This document shows, piece by piece, positions 32,804 through 40,764 of a DNA stretch of 64,000 bases. The stretch lies in the NCBI GenBank assembly GCA_032059445.1, contig DAMCAP010000002.1, positions 104,680-168,679 on the forward strand, in the 5' to 3' direction. This DNA comes from DAMCAP01 sp032059445. Its GTDB lineage: Bacteria; Bacillota; Clostridia; Oscillospirales; Ruminococcaceae. Below the pieces are notes generated by a model. That model ran no database searches. It was not told the DNA's origin and saw nothing but the letters and a program-made list of their open reading frames with translations. A program made the translations under genes and the position numbers. Within the stretch, counting starts at the first letter, position 1. Each line of letters begins with the position of its first letter.

Positions 32804-32838
32804 AAGGGTAGAGGGTAATAGGCTCTCTACCCTTTATA
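32804..32838 (+). terminator. Terminator after the sortase gene
   Basis: AAGGGTAGAG (32804-32813) pairs with CTCTACCCTT (32825-32834), followed by T/A-rich sequence. Confidence 0.8.
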
Positions 32839-32912
32839 ATACCCTTCGTCTTTTTCTGTTTGGCTCTTAGTCAAGGCAGATTAATTTATCAAAATACAAG
32901 GAGGCAACAATC

Positions 32913-33266
32913 ATGGTAACCAAAGCAAATCAGATCCCTACCTCCGTCAAAGCTGCTCTTATGGGCGGCAAGGGCGAGGCACACTACAAGCATCTGGGCA
33001 GCATTGAGCAGCTCGGCGGCATAAGCCGTCTTTTCTCCACAATCACACTGGAGCCAGGCAGCTCTATCGGTGATCACCGCCATGTAGATGAGTATGAGTT
33101 TTATTACATTCTAAGCGGCACCGCTCTTTACAACGATAACGGTACCCCCTGCCAGATCACTGCTGGTGATGTCACCTTCTGCCCCAACGGCGAAACCCAC
33201 GGTATCGAAAACAACTCAAACGAGCCAGTTGTAATGGTAGCTTTTATAGGGTTCCCCAAGGCATAG
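32913..33266 (+). CDS. Cupin-domain protein
   Basis: A 117-residue single-domain cupin. Motif 1 is in GSSIGDHRHVDEYEFYYILSG (His, His, Glu metal ligands) and motif 2 in GDVTFCPNGETHGIEN (His). Such small cupins bind a divalent metal and act in sugar or small-molecule isomerisation/oxidation or as stress proteins; the substrate cannot be deduced. GGAGG precedes the ATG and a terminator follows, so it is a single-gene unit. Confidence 0.88.
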   Translation: MVTKANQIPTSVKAALMGGKGEAHYKHLGSIEQLGGISRLFSTITLEPGSSIGDHRHVDEYEFYYILSGTALYNDNGTPCQITAGDVTFCPNGETHGIENNSNEPVVMVAFIGFPKA

Positions 33267-33286
33267 TCCAATTAGCTCTACATGAT

Positions 33287-33321
33287 AAAGCCCTCTTTGC
33301 GCTATGCAGAGAGGGCTTTTT
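33287..33321 (+). terminator. Terminator after the cupin gene
   Basis: AAAGCCCTCT (33287-33296) pairs with AGAGGGCTTT (33310-33319) and is followed by a T-run. Confidence 0.9.
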
Positions 33322-33518
33322 GCTATTGTATCATCTGAATAAATATATCAAGTCGATGATACTCTTAATGTCTTACCCGCTCCGACACCAACAACATCTA
33401 CCAAAAGGCAGACCAACATAATACCTAGCCCCTCATTTCTGCCCTCGGCAACTCTCCGACCTTTTAAGGCTTCTATCTTGATCCCACCTGTCTTTAGACT
33501 TTTCAAACCAATAAAATA

Positions 33519-33557
33519 CTCCCCCACGCGGTCCTAAAACGAGCCGCATTGGGGGAG
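33519..33557 (-). terminator. Terminator after alr
   Basis: CTCCCCCA (33519-33526) pairs with TGGGGGAG (33550-33557) with an inner GCGG/CCGC pairing. It lies downstream of alr on the minus strand; the T-run is weak. Confidence 0.65.
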
Positions 33558-33594
33558 GGCTATGTAAATTATAGTAAAGTAGATAAAGTACACT

Positions 33595-34797
33595 CTACAG
33601 CGTTTGGTTAATATACACTCTTGGGATCCTCGAGCCAATGCGCGTCAGCAGCTCTACATAGACCGAGCCTGCCAACCGCGCCACAGGCAGTATACCGATC
33701 TCCTCATAGCGCGAAGCGCCATAGAGGGTCACTACATCACCGGGCTTTACATCGGGGATGCTCGTCATATCAATCATCATCTGGTCCATGCAGACGGTGC
33801 CCACCACCGGCACAAGCTGCCCCTTGATTTCTACCTTACCCTTGTTTGATAGCGCGCGGGGGTAGCCATCGGCATAGCCACAGGAGAGGCTGGCGACCAG
33901 CATATCCTCCTTAGCAAAGTACGTGCGGCAGTAGCTGACCGATTCGCCAGCCTTTACCTCTTTGATCATGGCGACACATGCCTTGAGAGCACCCGCTGGC
34001 TTTAGATCCCACCAAAGCTCCTCGGCAGTATTAAGCCCCACCACCAGAGAGCCATTTCGGCAGTAATCATAGTGCGCTTCCCCAAAACGGATGGTGCCTG
34101 AGCTGTTACAGATGTGTTTGCGGGTAAATTTCGCTCCTTGCTCCTCCAGCCGCTTTACGCCAGCCTCAAAGGTTGTGTATTGTCGCTTTGCAAAGCTGAT
34201 ATCCTCAGGTGTAGCCTCATCGGCTGTGGCAAAGTGGCTAAAAGCACCGATAAATTGCAGCCCCGGAAGCTCCATCGCCTCTTTTGCCTGCTCTAATGAA
34301 GCGGCATCACTGCCAAACCCGATCCGCGCCATACCGCTATCTAGTTTCAGCTCGCAGTTGATCACCGCCCCTAGCTCTATTGCCGCAGCATTGAGCTTAC
34401 GGGCATATTCGAGACTAAATACCGTCTGGGTTAAATGGTTTTGACTGAGGCAAGTGGTATATTCCACAGGGGTATACCCTAAGATCAACAGCTCGGTGTC
34501 GATCCCTGCTTCTCTTATCTGCATCGCTTCACCCAGTGTTGCCACTGCAATCAGGTCAACACCATTTTTTAGCACAGCCCTTGCCATCTCGATGATGCCA
34601 TGGCCATAGCCGTTGCCCTTAAGCACCGAGCAAAGCTTGGTGCCCCCCTTCATATGAGACTGTATAACCTTAATATTATGATCAATGGCGCCAAGGTCCA
34701 CTTCAAACCAGCACCGATTTAAATATGCCGAAATAACAATTCCCCCGATCCCTAGAAATATAGTATCTATTGTACGGCATATATATAGCGAAATCAA
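33595..34797 (-). CDS. alr: Alanine racemase
   Basis: PLP enzyme that makes D-alanine for peptidoglycan. The PLP lysine is in SVLKGNGYGHG (the usual form is VVKADAYGHG), and the second catalytic residue Tyr is in SCGYADGYPRALSNKG. The beta/alpha barrel and C-terminal beta domain are complete. The start is unclear: no ATG or GTG lies near the expected N-terminus. The TTG at 34797 has no visible ribosome binding site, whereas an ATT 66 bases further in, six to seven bases after GGGGGA, would give the expected MSAYLNRCWFEVDLGA-like beginning. The 5' boundary is therefore uncertain by about 22 codons. Confidence 0.93.
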   Translation of the reverse strand: MISLYICRTIDTIFLGIGGIVISAYLNRCWFEVDLGAIDHNIKVIQSHMKGGTKLCSVLKGNGYGHGIIEMARAVLKNGVDLIAVATLGEAMQIREAGIDTELLILGYTPVEYTTCLSQNHLTQTVFSLEYARKLNAAAIELGAVINCELKLDSGMARIGFGSDAASLEQAKEAMELPGLQFIGAFSHFATADEATPEDISFAKRQYTTFEAGVKRLEEQGAKFTRKHICNSSGTIRFGEAHYDYCRNGSLVVGLNTAEELWWDLKPAGALKACVAMIKEVKAGESVSYCRTYFAKEDMLVASLSCGYADGYPRALSNKGKVEIKGQLVPVVGTVCMDQMMIDMTSIPDVKPGDVVTLYGASRYEEIGILPVARLAGSVYVELLTRIGSRIPRVYINQTL

Positions 34798-34856
34798 TGG
34801 GATTTTGTGTCCTGCAACCCCGCCAATAAAAATTTACATCCTTATAAATGCAAAAC

Positions 34857-34880
34857 ATCGGGCATATCCAGATGCCCGAT
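34857..34880 (-). terminator. Hairpin after the 60-residue gene
   Basis: ATCGGGCAT (34857-34865) pairs with ATGCCCGAT (34872-34880). The following minus-strand sequence has TTTT, so a terminator is likely. Confidence 0.65.
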
Positions 34881-34906
34881 CTTGCAAATACTATATTTTT
34901 GTCTGT

Positions 34907-35089
34907 CTAGAGGTCTAACTCTCTTTCGATCAGTGCCGATGCAATATAAAATGCATTGATCCTGCGGATCAAGAGTGTGTGCTGAGAGGTCCCCTCTTTT
35001 AGCTTGGGCAGTACCTTCTCACACTTGCTGATTGTAGAGGCAATCGCCCGTAGTGCTTCTTGCAGCTCGTCCTTTGCAAACATCCCCAT
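34907..35089 (-). CDS. Small conserved-looking protein of unknown function
   Basis: 60 residues, helical (LQEALRAIASTISKCEKVLPKL, then SQHTLLIRRINAFYIASALIEREL). The SQHTLLxxRI...YIA pattern resembles a short protein family I have seen next to core genes in Clostridia, with no known function. It lies between glyS and alr, all on the minus strand, with hairpins on both sides. Confidence 0.6.
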   Translation of the reverse strand: MGMFAKDELQEALRAIASTISKCEKVLPKLKEGTSQHTLLIRRINAFYIASALIERELDL

Positions 35090-35132
35090 TAGCTTACCTG
35101 CCTTTCTGCCCTATATTACTACCATTAGAAGC

Positions 35133-35165
35133 AAAAACCGGCTTGCTATGATCATGCAAGCCGGT
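35133..35165 (-). terminator. Terminator after glyS
   Basis: ACCGGCTTGC (35137-35146) pairs with GCAAGCCGGT (35156-35165), with AAAAA on the left giving a T-run on the minus strand. Confidence 0.9.
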
Positions 35166-35212
35166 AGCCTTGTACTGCTCAGTGTAGGGTGCTTCACACC
35201 CCTAGAGTTATT

Positions 35213-36601
35213 TTAGAACTTAATGCGCTCCTTGATATAGCCCATCACCTGATCGATGGGCACACGNNNNNNNNNNCGCACCTGATCCATAGTATCACGA
35301 TCACGGATGGTAACACAGCCGTCTTCTTTACTCTCAAAGTCGTAGGTGATACACATGGGGGTACCGATCTCATCCTGACGGCGGTAACGCTTGCCGATAG
35401 AGCCGGCATCGTCGTAATCCACATTAAACTCCTCCGAAAGAGTGCGATATAGCTCTCCCGCCTCTTCAGAAAGCTTCTTAGAGAGAGGCAGCACGCAAGC
35501 CTTAAAGGGTGCCAGCGCTGGGTGCAGACGAAGCACCACTCTGGTGTCGCCCTCTCCCACTACTTCCTCATCATAAGCCTCACAGAGGAAGGCGAGGGTC
35601 ACACGATCGGCGCCAAGAGAAGGCTCGATGACATAGGGGACGAAGTGGGTATTATTTTCTTGATCAAAATACTCCAGATTTTTACCCGAAGCAGTCTGAT
35701 GAGCATTTAGGTCGAAGTTGGTGCGGGAAGCAATGCCCCACAGCTCACCCCAGCCAAAGGGGAAGAGGTACTCGATGTCAGAGGTAGCATTGGAGTAGTG
35801 GGAAAGCTCCTCCTGCTCGTGGTCACGCATACGCGCGTTTTGATCCTTAATACCCAGAGCCAACAGGAAGTCCCAGCAATACTTCTTCCAGTAGGCAAAC
35901 CACTCTAGCTCGCTGCCGGGAGCGCAGAAGAACTCCAGCTCCATCTGCTCAAACTCACGGGTGCGGAAGGTAAAGTTGCCAGGGGTGATCTCATTTCTAA
36001 AGCTCTTGCCGATCTGCCCAATACCAAATGGCAGCTTCTTGCGGGTTGTTCGCTGCACGTTTGCAAAGTTTACAAAGATTCCCTGTGCGGTTTCGGGGCG
36101 CAGGTATACCAGATTCTTGGCATCCTCTGTCACGCCCTGATGGGTGCGAAACATAAGATTAAACTTCCTGATGTCGGTAAAGTTGCTCTTACCACACTCG
36201 GGGCAGACCACACTCTTTTCGATGATGTAGTCCATCATCTGCTTGTCGCTCCAACCATTTGGCTCGATGTGGCACTGATCCTCGATCAGCTTGTCGGCTC
36301 TGTGGCGAGTCTGGCAGCTGCGGCAATCCATCAGCGGGTCAGAGAAGCCCCCTACATGACCCGAAGCCACCCATACCTGTGGGTTCATTAATATGGCACT
36401 GTCAAGCCCTACATTATAGGGAGACTGGCGGACAAACTTCTTCCACCATGCTTCCTTGACATTTTTCTTTAGCTCCACGCCCAACGGGCCGTAATCCCAT
36501 GTGTTGGCAAGGCCTCCATAGATCTCCGAGCCGGGGTATACGAAGCCCCTTGATTTTGCTAAGTTGACGACGGTTTCCATCGTTTTCGCATGATTCTCCA
36601 C
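35213..36601 (-). CDS. glyS: Glycyl-tRNA synthetase, dimeric (eukaryote-like) type
   Basis: Class IIa synthetase charging tRNA-Gly, single-chain type of about 460 residues. Present are the N-terminal YPGSEIYGGLANTWDYGPLG (motif 1), a zinc site (CRSC and CPEC pairs), motif 2 (SFRNEITPGNFTFRTREFEQ), motif 3 (VIEPSLGADRVTLAFL) and the C-terminal anticodon-binding domain. The start is GTG at 36601 behind AGGAGG. A 10-N join at 35,267-35,276 interrupts the last 25 codons. The reading frame continues across it, and merging the CG on both sides would restore the usual DQVRVPID, so the true gap is probably zero or a 2-base overlap. Confidence 0.93.
   Translation of the reverse strand: MENHAKTMETVVNLAKSRGFVYPGSEIYGGLANTWDYGPLGVELKKNVKEAWWKKFVRQSPYNVGLDSAILMNPQVWVASGHVGGFSDPLMDCRSCQTRHRADKLIEDQCHIEPNGWSDKQMMDYIIEKSVVCPECGKSNFTDIRKFNLMFRTHQGVTEDAKNLVYLRPETAQGIFVNFANVQRTTRKKLPFGIGQIGKSFRNEITPGNFTFRTREFEQMELEFFCAPGSELEWFAYWKKYCWDFLLALGIKDQNARMRDHEQEELSHYSNATSDIEYLFPFGWGELWGIASRTNFDLNAHQTASGKNLEYFDQENNTHFVPYVIEPSLGADRVTLAFLCEAYDEEVVGEGDTRVVLRLHPALAPFKACVLPLSKKLSEEAGELYRTLSEEFNVDYDDAGSIGKRYRRQDEIGTPMCITYDFESKEDGCVTIRDRDTMDQVXXXXRVPIDQVMGYIKERIKF
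35267..35276. other. Assembly gap (10 N) in glyS
   Basis: Placeholder run of ten N within the 3' end of glyS. The family consensus suggests no bases are truly missing. Confidence 0.95.
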
Positions 36602-36848
36602 AATACATCCTCCTATATATCGATACCCGATGATTACACACTATACAAGCAGCACCAGACACTCTACTGGCTTACAAACTGCCAAAAATCTGCGCTGCGA
36701 TATTCTTTTAGTATAATAGTTTTGTGAAATATAGTCAAGATTATTCCAAATCCTTGTAAGATACCATGTAGCAAAATCAAACGACTGCTTTCTTTCCTTC
36801 TTGCAACACCAGACAAAGATAGTTCATGCAATATTAGTAAATATATGG

Positions 36849-37150
36849 TATAATGAACACAAAGCATCGAGCTGCTATGCCCATTTATATGCCTGCGAGC
36901 AAAAGAAGCGAGCGTATCCCATGCCGTTAGGCATTCGGATGCGCTGCGGCATCCTTATCAGGACAATAGCTTGCATCGGTTGTCGCTTGGCTTGCCAAGC
37001 GCAATCCGGCAAGATTTGTCCGTGGGTTAAGGGCATAGCCCTTAGACGTTTTTCCCCATTTTTGACGTCTATCAAAAATGGGTGCCTGCACGGCATGAGT
37101 GCATCGAAGAGCCCAAAGAGCATACTGCACTTAGCGTACAAGAGCGAAAT
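36849..37150 (+). ncRNA. Highly structured non-coding segment, candidate RNA
   Basis: A perfect -10 box TATAAT (36849-36854), with only a weak -35, is followed by tightly packed hairpins. These are 36921-36934, 36937-36954, a long multi-part hairpin 36961-37021 (GGACAA with TTGTCC, TTGC/GCAA, CGG/CCG, then CGCTTGGC/GCCAAGCG), TAAGGGC/GCCCTTA (37028-37044) and an 11-bp stem 37055-37082. No credible reading frame covers it. It may be a structured RNA, or a member of an interspersed repeat family. Family not recognised. Confidence 0.5.
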
Positions 37151-37214
37151 CATCTTATACCATGTTGATTTTTGAGCATAGCCAACAACTACAGGTAATT
37201 ATGGAGGTACCTCT

Positions 37215-37325
37215 ATGGACATCACCACCCTTTTTATGATCTTTAACACCCTCATGCTGCTCCTGCTGGGGGCAGCAGTTGTCACGCTGCTGCTTCGAGT
37301 ATTCCGCCGTCCACCTAAGCAATAA
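37215..37325 (+). CDS. Short hydrophobic membrane peptide, 36 residues
   Basis: The ATG at 37215 follows GGAGG at 7-base spacing. The peptide has one membrane helix (about 3-28, including MIFNTLMLLLLGAAVVTLLL) and a basic end RVFRRPPKQ. A strong terminator follows. Size, helix and basic tail resemble toxins of type I toxin-antitoxin systems, or small stress peptides. With the structured segment upstream, an RNA-regulated toxin is one possibility, but no antisense promoter is evident. Confidence 0.6.
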   Translation: MDITTLFMIFNTLMLLLLGAAVVTLLLRVFRRPPKQ

Positions 37326-37347
37326 TTCACTGCTCTTCAAAACAATT

Positions 37348-37379
37348 CCCCCGCCCTTTTTACCAAAAAGCGGGGGTTT
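37348..37379 (+). terminator. Terminator after the 36-residue peptide gene
   Basis: CCCCCGC (37348-37354) pairs with GCGGGGG (37370-37376), followed by TTT. It is the diverged twin of the terminator at 38,181-38,216. Confidence 0.85.
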
Positions 37380-37380
37380 C

Positions 37381-37465
37381 TATTATATAATGTTGGCTTC
37401 TACTCGGTCATCATGGTAGATCAATTGTACTGATGTATGCAAATCCTTGAGCAGAGGCTTTCTTT
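37381..37465 (-). pseudogene. Decayed copy of the peptidase T gene tail
   Basis: About 85 bases that match the 3' end of the peptidase T gene at 38,219-38,300, including the last codons for MMTE and stop, but with substitutions and an internal stop. The matching terminator precedes it. It is a remnant flanking the inserted RidA-like gene. Confidence 0.6.
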
Positions 37466-37510
37466 GGTATGCGTATGCTAGTCCTGCTTTCCAATTTTGT
37501 AAATGTATAG

Positions 37511-37539
37511 TTGACAGGCTCTTTGATTAACCCTATAAT
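37511..37539 (+). promoter_or_regulatory. Consensus promoter of the RidA-like unit
   Basis: TTGACA (37511-37516), a 17-base spacer and TATAAT (37534-37539): a perfect vegetative sigma-A promoter. It drives the 22-codon frame and the RidA-like gene. Confidence 0.85.
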
Positions 37540-37560
37540 AGCTTGGAAGGAGGTGCCGCA

Positions 37561-37629
37561 ATGAGATTGGTTTTAACAAATAGCAGTATAAAAATCAACG
37601 ACCATTCGATCTCTGTTTATGTAGAGTAA
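37561..37629 (+). CDS. 22-residue leader peptide or truncated gene start
   Basis: The ATG at 37561 follows AAGGAGGTG at excellent spacing and about 22 bases after the -10 box. It encodes MRLVLTNSSIKINDHSISVY plus two residues, then stops. The stop abuts an 11-bp hairpin (37629-37639 with 37672-37682). This could be a translated leader for attenuation, or the first codons of a deleted gene. Confidence 0.5.
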   Translation: MRLVLTNSSIKINDHSISVYVE

Positions 37630-37713
37630 ATTTCTAACAGTGGATAACTGTATATCGTTATCGGTATATGGTGTTAGAAATTATTTGTCCAACAGAGAAA
37701 GGATTTTACCAAA

Positions 37714-38112
37714 ATGAATAACAATGTAGTTACTAGATTATCTTCATCGGGAAGAATAAGCAAAGCAGTAGGGAATTATACGCATATAACGCAGATAAAA
37801 CCCCAAGCAACGTTTTATACATTTTCAGGACAAATCGGTGCAGATTTAGATGGAAATATTCCCAAAGAGTTTAATCAACAAGTAGAGAATACATTTATAA
37901 ATATATCAAATCTTCTTAAAAGTGTAGATTTAGGGCCTGACAATGTTATAAAGGTCAACATATGGTCATGTGAAGAAATTGATTGGGCGTATTTCGATAA
38001 GATATATGGCGATTTTTTCGGGGAAATCCCTCCTTCTATGACGATTGCATATGTAACTGCCTTAGGTTTAGAAGAAATAAAAATAGAAATAGAAATATGG
38101 GCTGCAGGATAA
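37714..38112 (+). CDS. RidA/YjgF-like protein, divergent
   Basis: 132 residues of the RidA superfamily (FYTFSGQIGADLDGNIP, then INISNLLKSVDLGPDNVIKVNIW). Canonical RidA deaminates reactive imines with an Arg in PARAAF; here that segment reads PPSMTIAYV, so the Arg is missing and the enzyme is probably not a standard imine deaminase. It is markedly more AT-rich than its neighbours and is bracketed by duplicated peptidase T tails, which suggests acquisition by insertion. A canonical RidA lies at 43,321. Confidence 0.82.
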   Translation: MNNNVVTRLSSSGRISKAVGNYTHITQIKPQATFYTFSGQIGADLDGNIPKEFNQQVENTFINISNLLKSVDLGPDNVIKVNIWSCEEIDWAYFDKIYGDFFGEIPPSMTIAYVTALGLEEIKIEIEIWAAG

Positions 38113-38180
38113 TGGAGTAGTACACCTTATTTGATAAAGGGGTATACAGAATTTTTTTTGCATGACCTTGAGAAACAAGC

Positions 38181-38216
38181 AAAACCCCCGCTCTTTTACC
38201 AAAGAGCGGGGGTTTT
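38181..38216. terminator. Bidirectional terminator between RidA-like gene and pepT
   Basis: CCCCCGCTCTTT (38185-38196) pairs with AAAGAGCGGGGG (38201-38212), flanked by AAAA and TTTT, serving both convergent genes. Confidence 0.92.
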
Positions 38217-38236
38217 CTATTATATGATGTTGGTTC

Positions 38237-39320
38237 TTACTCAGTCATCATGGTGACGATCAAGCGCACTGCTGCGTGTAGATCCTCTAGGCAGAGGCTC
38301 TCCTCGGTGCTATGGACATTTCGCATACCGCAGACCCGCCATGATGTTGGAGTCACCGCCGCCGCCGGCCATACCGTACTCTACCTCGATCCCCTCCTTG
38401 GCATAGGCCTTAAGGAGCTGCTTATAGATAAAGGACTCCTTATCAAGCTTGATCTCAGGGTAGTCGTGGCTCGCCTCAAAGATGACCGAGCCACCCAGCT
38501 CGTGGGCAGCATCTTCACAGGCCTTGCGGATCAGCTCCACCTGCTCGGTTAGCTTCTGTGGGTTACGGGAGCGCACCTCTGCGGTAAAGAATGCATCCTC
38601 GGTAACTACGTTGGTCTGACCACCGCCCTCGATCCTGCCGATGTTAGAGGTAGTCTCTTCGTCCACTCTGCCAAACTTCACACCAGCGATTGCATTTGCC
38701 ACCATACAGGCTGCATTTGCACCCTTCTCTGGCTCGATGCCTGCGTGTGCCTTTTTACCCTTAAAGGTTGCGACGATGCCGACCTTGGCAGGGCCCGCCA
38801 GCGAAATCTTACCGGGAGTACCGGGAGCATCGACGATCAGGATATTCTTACAGGGCAGCTTGCTATAATCAAAGTGCTTGATGCCCATCATGTTGAGCTC
38901 CTCACAGATGGTGAAGAACAGATACAGATCTCTATGTGGGATGTTGTTTTCCTTGACATACTCATAAGCCTCGAGGATCGCAGCGATACCCGCCTTATCG
39001 TCTCCCGCCAGGATGGTATCCCCCTGACTATGGACAAAGCCGTCCTTTACTACAGGTACGATGCCCTTGCCGGGGCTTACGGTATCCTGATGGGCATTAA
39101 AGCAGATGCTCTCCCCCTTGATCGTACCAGGGATATGCACCAAAATATTGCTGCCGTTGCCACCAAACTGCTCCCCTGCATTGTCACGGTATACCTCTAG
39201 GCCTCTTGCCTTAAAATACGCCTCCAAGAAGTCGCCCATAGGCTTCTCTTCATAAGAAACACTGTCGATCTGCACCATCTTTAGAAACAGATCTAAGATT
39301 CTCTGCTCATTTATTTTCAT
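38237..39320 (-). pseudogene. pepT: Peptidase T-like M20 metallopeptidase, frameshifted near the 3' end
   Basis: Would be a zinc aminotripeptidase (M20B, peptidase T-like). Zinc and catalytic motifs are intact up front: FNAHQDTV (His, Asp), AGDDKAG (Asp), CEELNMMG (Glu pair) and VDAPG (Asp). After SNIMAGL the frame reads YAKCP and stops at 38,310. In another frame the expected ending GMRNVHSTEESLCLEDL continues to a TAA at 38,237. About 20 bases of the usual sequence are missing between them, so the last zinc ligand (His of NVHSTEE) is out of frame. It is either a recent pseudogene or an assembly deletion. The start at 39320 has GGAGGG seven bases upstream. Confidence 0.75.
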
Positions 39321-39517
39321 TGTCTTCCCTCCACACAAAATAAGCCCGCTCTATAATGGGCTATCTTAAGGCTATTGTATCACACGCAAACTAAGCTTTG
39401 CAACCGCTAGATGCTTCTATCTTTTGCTCAAACAAGGCTTTTCCTCTTGCATCTGCCTTTGATCTTTGTTAGCATAGAGCTATGAAACAATCTTATATTT
39501 GACTAAGGAGCTATCAT

Positions 39518-40696
39518 ATGAAACCATACATCGATCTACAAGGATATTTAGTAGAAACCCGCCGTAGCCTCCACCAGATCCCCGAAACAGGCACCCAGTT
39601 GCCCCAGACCTCTGCCTATGTGGCAAAGGAGCTAGAGGCAATGGGCATCCCCTACCAAAGAAGCAGCAAAGACAGCAGCATTGTTGCCCTAATTGAGGGC
39701 GGCAAGCCCGGTAAGGTGGTGGCACTGCGCGCTGATATGGACGCTCTGCCCATCCGCGAAGAAACAAAGCTCCCCTACGCTAGCCAAAACGGCAATATGC
39801 ACGCCTGCGGCCACGACGGTCACACCGCCATGCTGCTGGGCGCTGCAAAGGTGCTGAGTGCCCAAAAAGAAGCTCTGAGCGGCTCGATCAAGCTCCTCTT
39901 CCAGACAGGAGAAGAAACCTGCGAGGGTGCCAAGATCCTCCTAGAGGAGGGCGCTCTCGAGAATCCTAAGGTCGATGCTCTGGTATCGATGCACATCGGC
40001 TCAATCCTAGGCAGCAAGCTTGGTCTGGGGCAACTGGGGGTCAGCAAGGGCTGCGTGATGGCATCCTACGATAAATTCATCCTCGATGTAAAGGGTGTCG
40101 GCTGCCACGGCTCCACTCCCGAAAAAGGCATCGACCCCATCACCATCGCCATGGCAATTATCAACGCCCTACAGCTGATCGTCAGCCGTGAGATCAGCGC
40201 TACCTCCCCCGCAGTGCTGACCATCGGCATCGTCCATGCAGGCTTTGCCTATAATATCATCCCCGACAGCGTCCACATCGAGGGCACCATCCGTGCCACC
40301 GAGCAGAGCGTGCGTGAGCATCTAGCAGAGCGCATCAGAGACACTGCACAGGGCATTGCCTCCTCTATGCGGGGCAGCTGCGACTACCAGATGATCTGGG
40401 GTGCTCCTCCAGTGGTCAACGATGCTGCTGTCACCGAGCTGGTAGCCGACACCGCTAAAGAGCTTTTTGGCGAAGCACAGGTCATCACCGACCTTGGCGC
40501 TCCCAACATGGGCGGCGAAGACATCGCCCATCTGTTAAATCAAGTACCCGGCTGCTTCCTCTTCCTCGGCTCGGGCAACCCTGCCAAGGGTACTGACATC
40601 CCCCACCACAACTGTAAGTTTGACATCGACGAGGATGTGCTGTGGCAGGGCAGTGCAATGCTGGCAGAGGCGGCAAAGAAGCTGCTTAAAGCTTAA
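39518..40696 (+). CDS. M20D amidohydrolase (N-acyl amino acid hydrolase type)
   Basis: 392 residues. Typical of the family that hydrolyses N-acyl or N-acetyl amino acids and related amides. Metal-binding motifs are HACGHDGHTAMLLGAA, GEETCEGA and the C-terminal PHHNCKFDIDEDV; the start RRSLHQIPETG is the classic opening. AAGGAG precedes the ATG. It is divergent from pepT and followed by a terminator. Its 3' end is duplicated at 41,888-41,942. Precise substrate cannot be told. Confidence 0.9.
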   Translation: MKPYIDLQGYLVETRRSLHQIPETGTQLPQTSAYVAKELEAMGIPYQRSSKDSSIVALIEGGKPGKVVALRADMDALPIREETKLPYASQNGNMHACGHDGHTAMLLGAAKVLSAQKEALSGSIKLLFQTGEETCEGAKILLEEGALENPKVDALVSMHIGSILGSKLGLGQLGVSKGCVMASYDKFILDVKGVGCHGSTPEKGIDPITIAMAIINALQLIVSREISATSPAVLTIGIVHAGFAYNIIPDSVHIEGTIRATEQSVREHLAERIRDTAQGIASSMRGSCDYQMIWGAPPVVNDAAVTELVADTAKELFGEAQVITDLGAPNMGGEDIAHLLNQVPGCFLFLGSGNPAKGTDIPHHNCKFDIDEDVLWQGSAMLAEAAKKLLKA

Positions 40697-40709
40697 AACA
40701 GATACAGTA

Positions 40710-40748
40710 AAATACGGCAGCCGATTATCATAATCAGCTGCCGTATTT
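40710..40748 (+). terminator. Terminator after the M20D gene
   Basis: AAATACGGCAGC (40710-40721) pairs with GCTGCCGTATTT (40737-40748). It can act on both strands between the convergent genes. Confidence 0.88.
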
Positions 40749-40764
40749 CTTGTACATAGACTAC

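Noticed and set aside
36801..37175. Long open frames on both strands over the hairpin-rich segment (124 and 92 codons)
   Set aside because: No ribosome binding site, codon content looks random, and the DNA is dominated by inverted repeats; treated as a structured non-coding segment.
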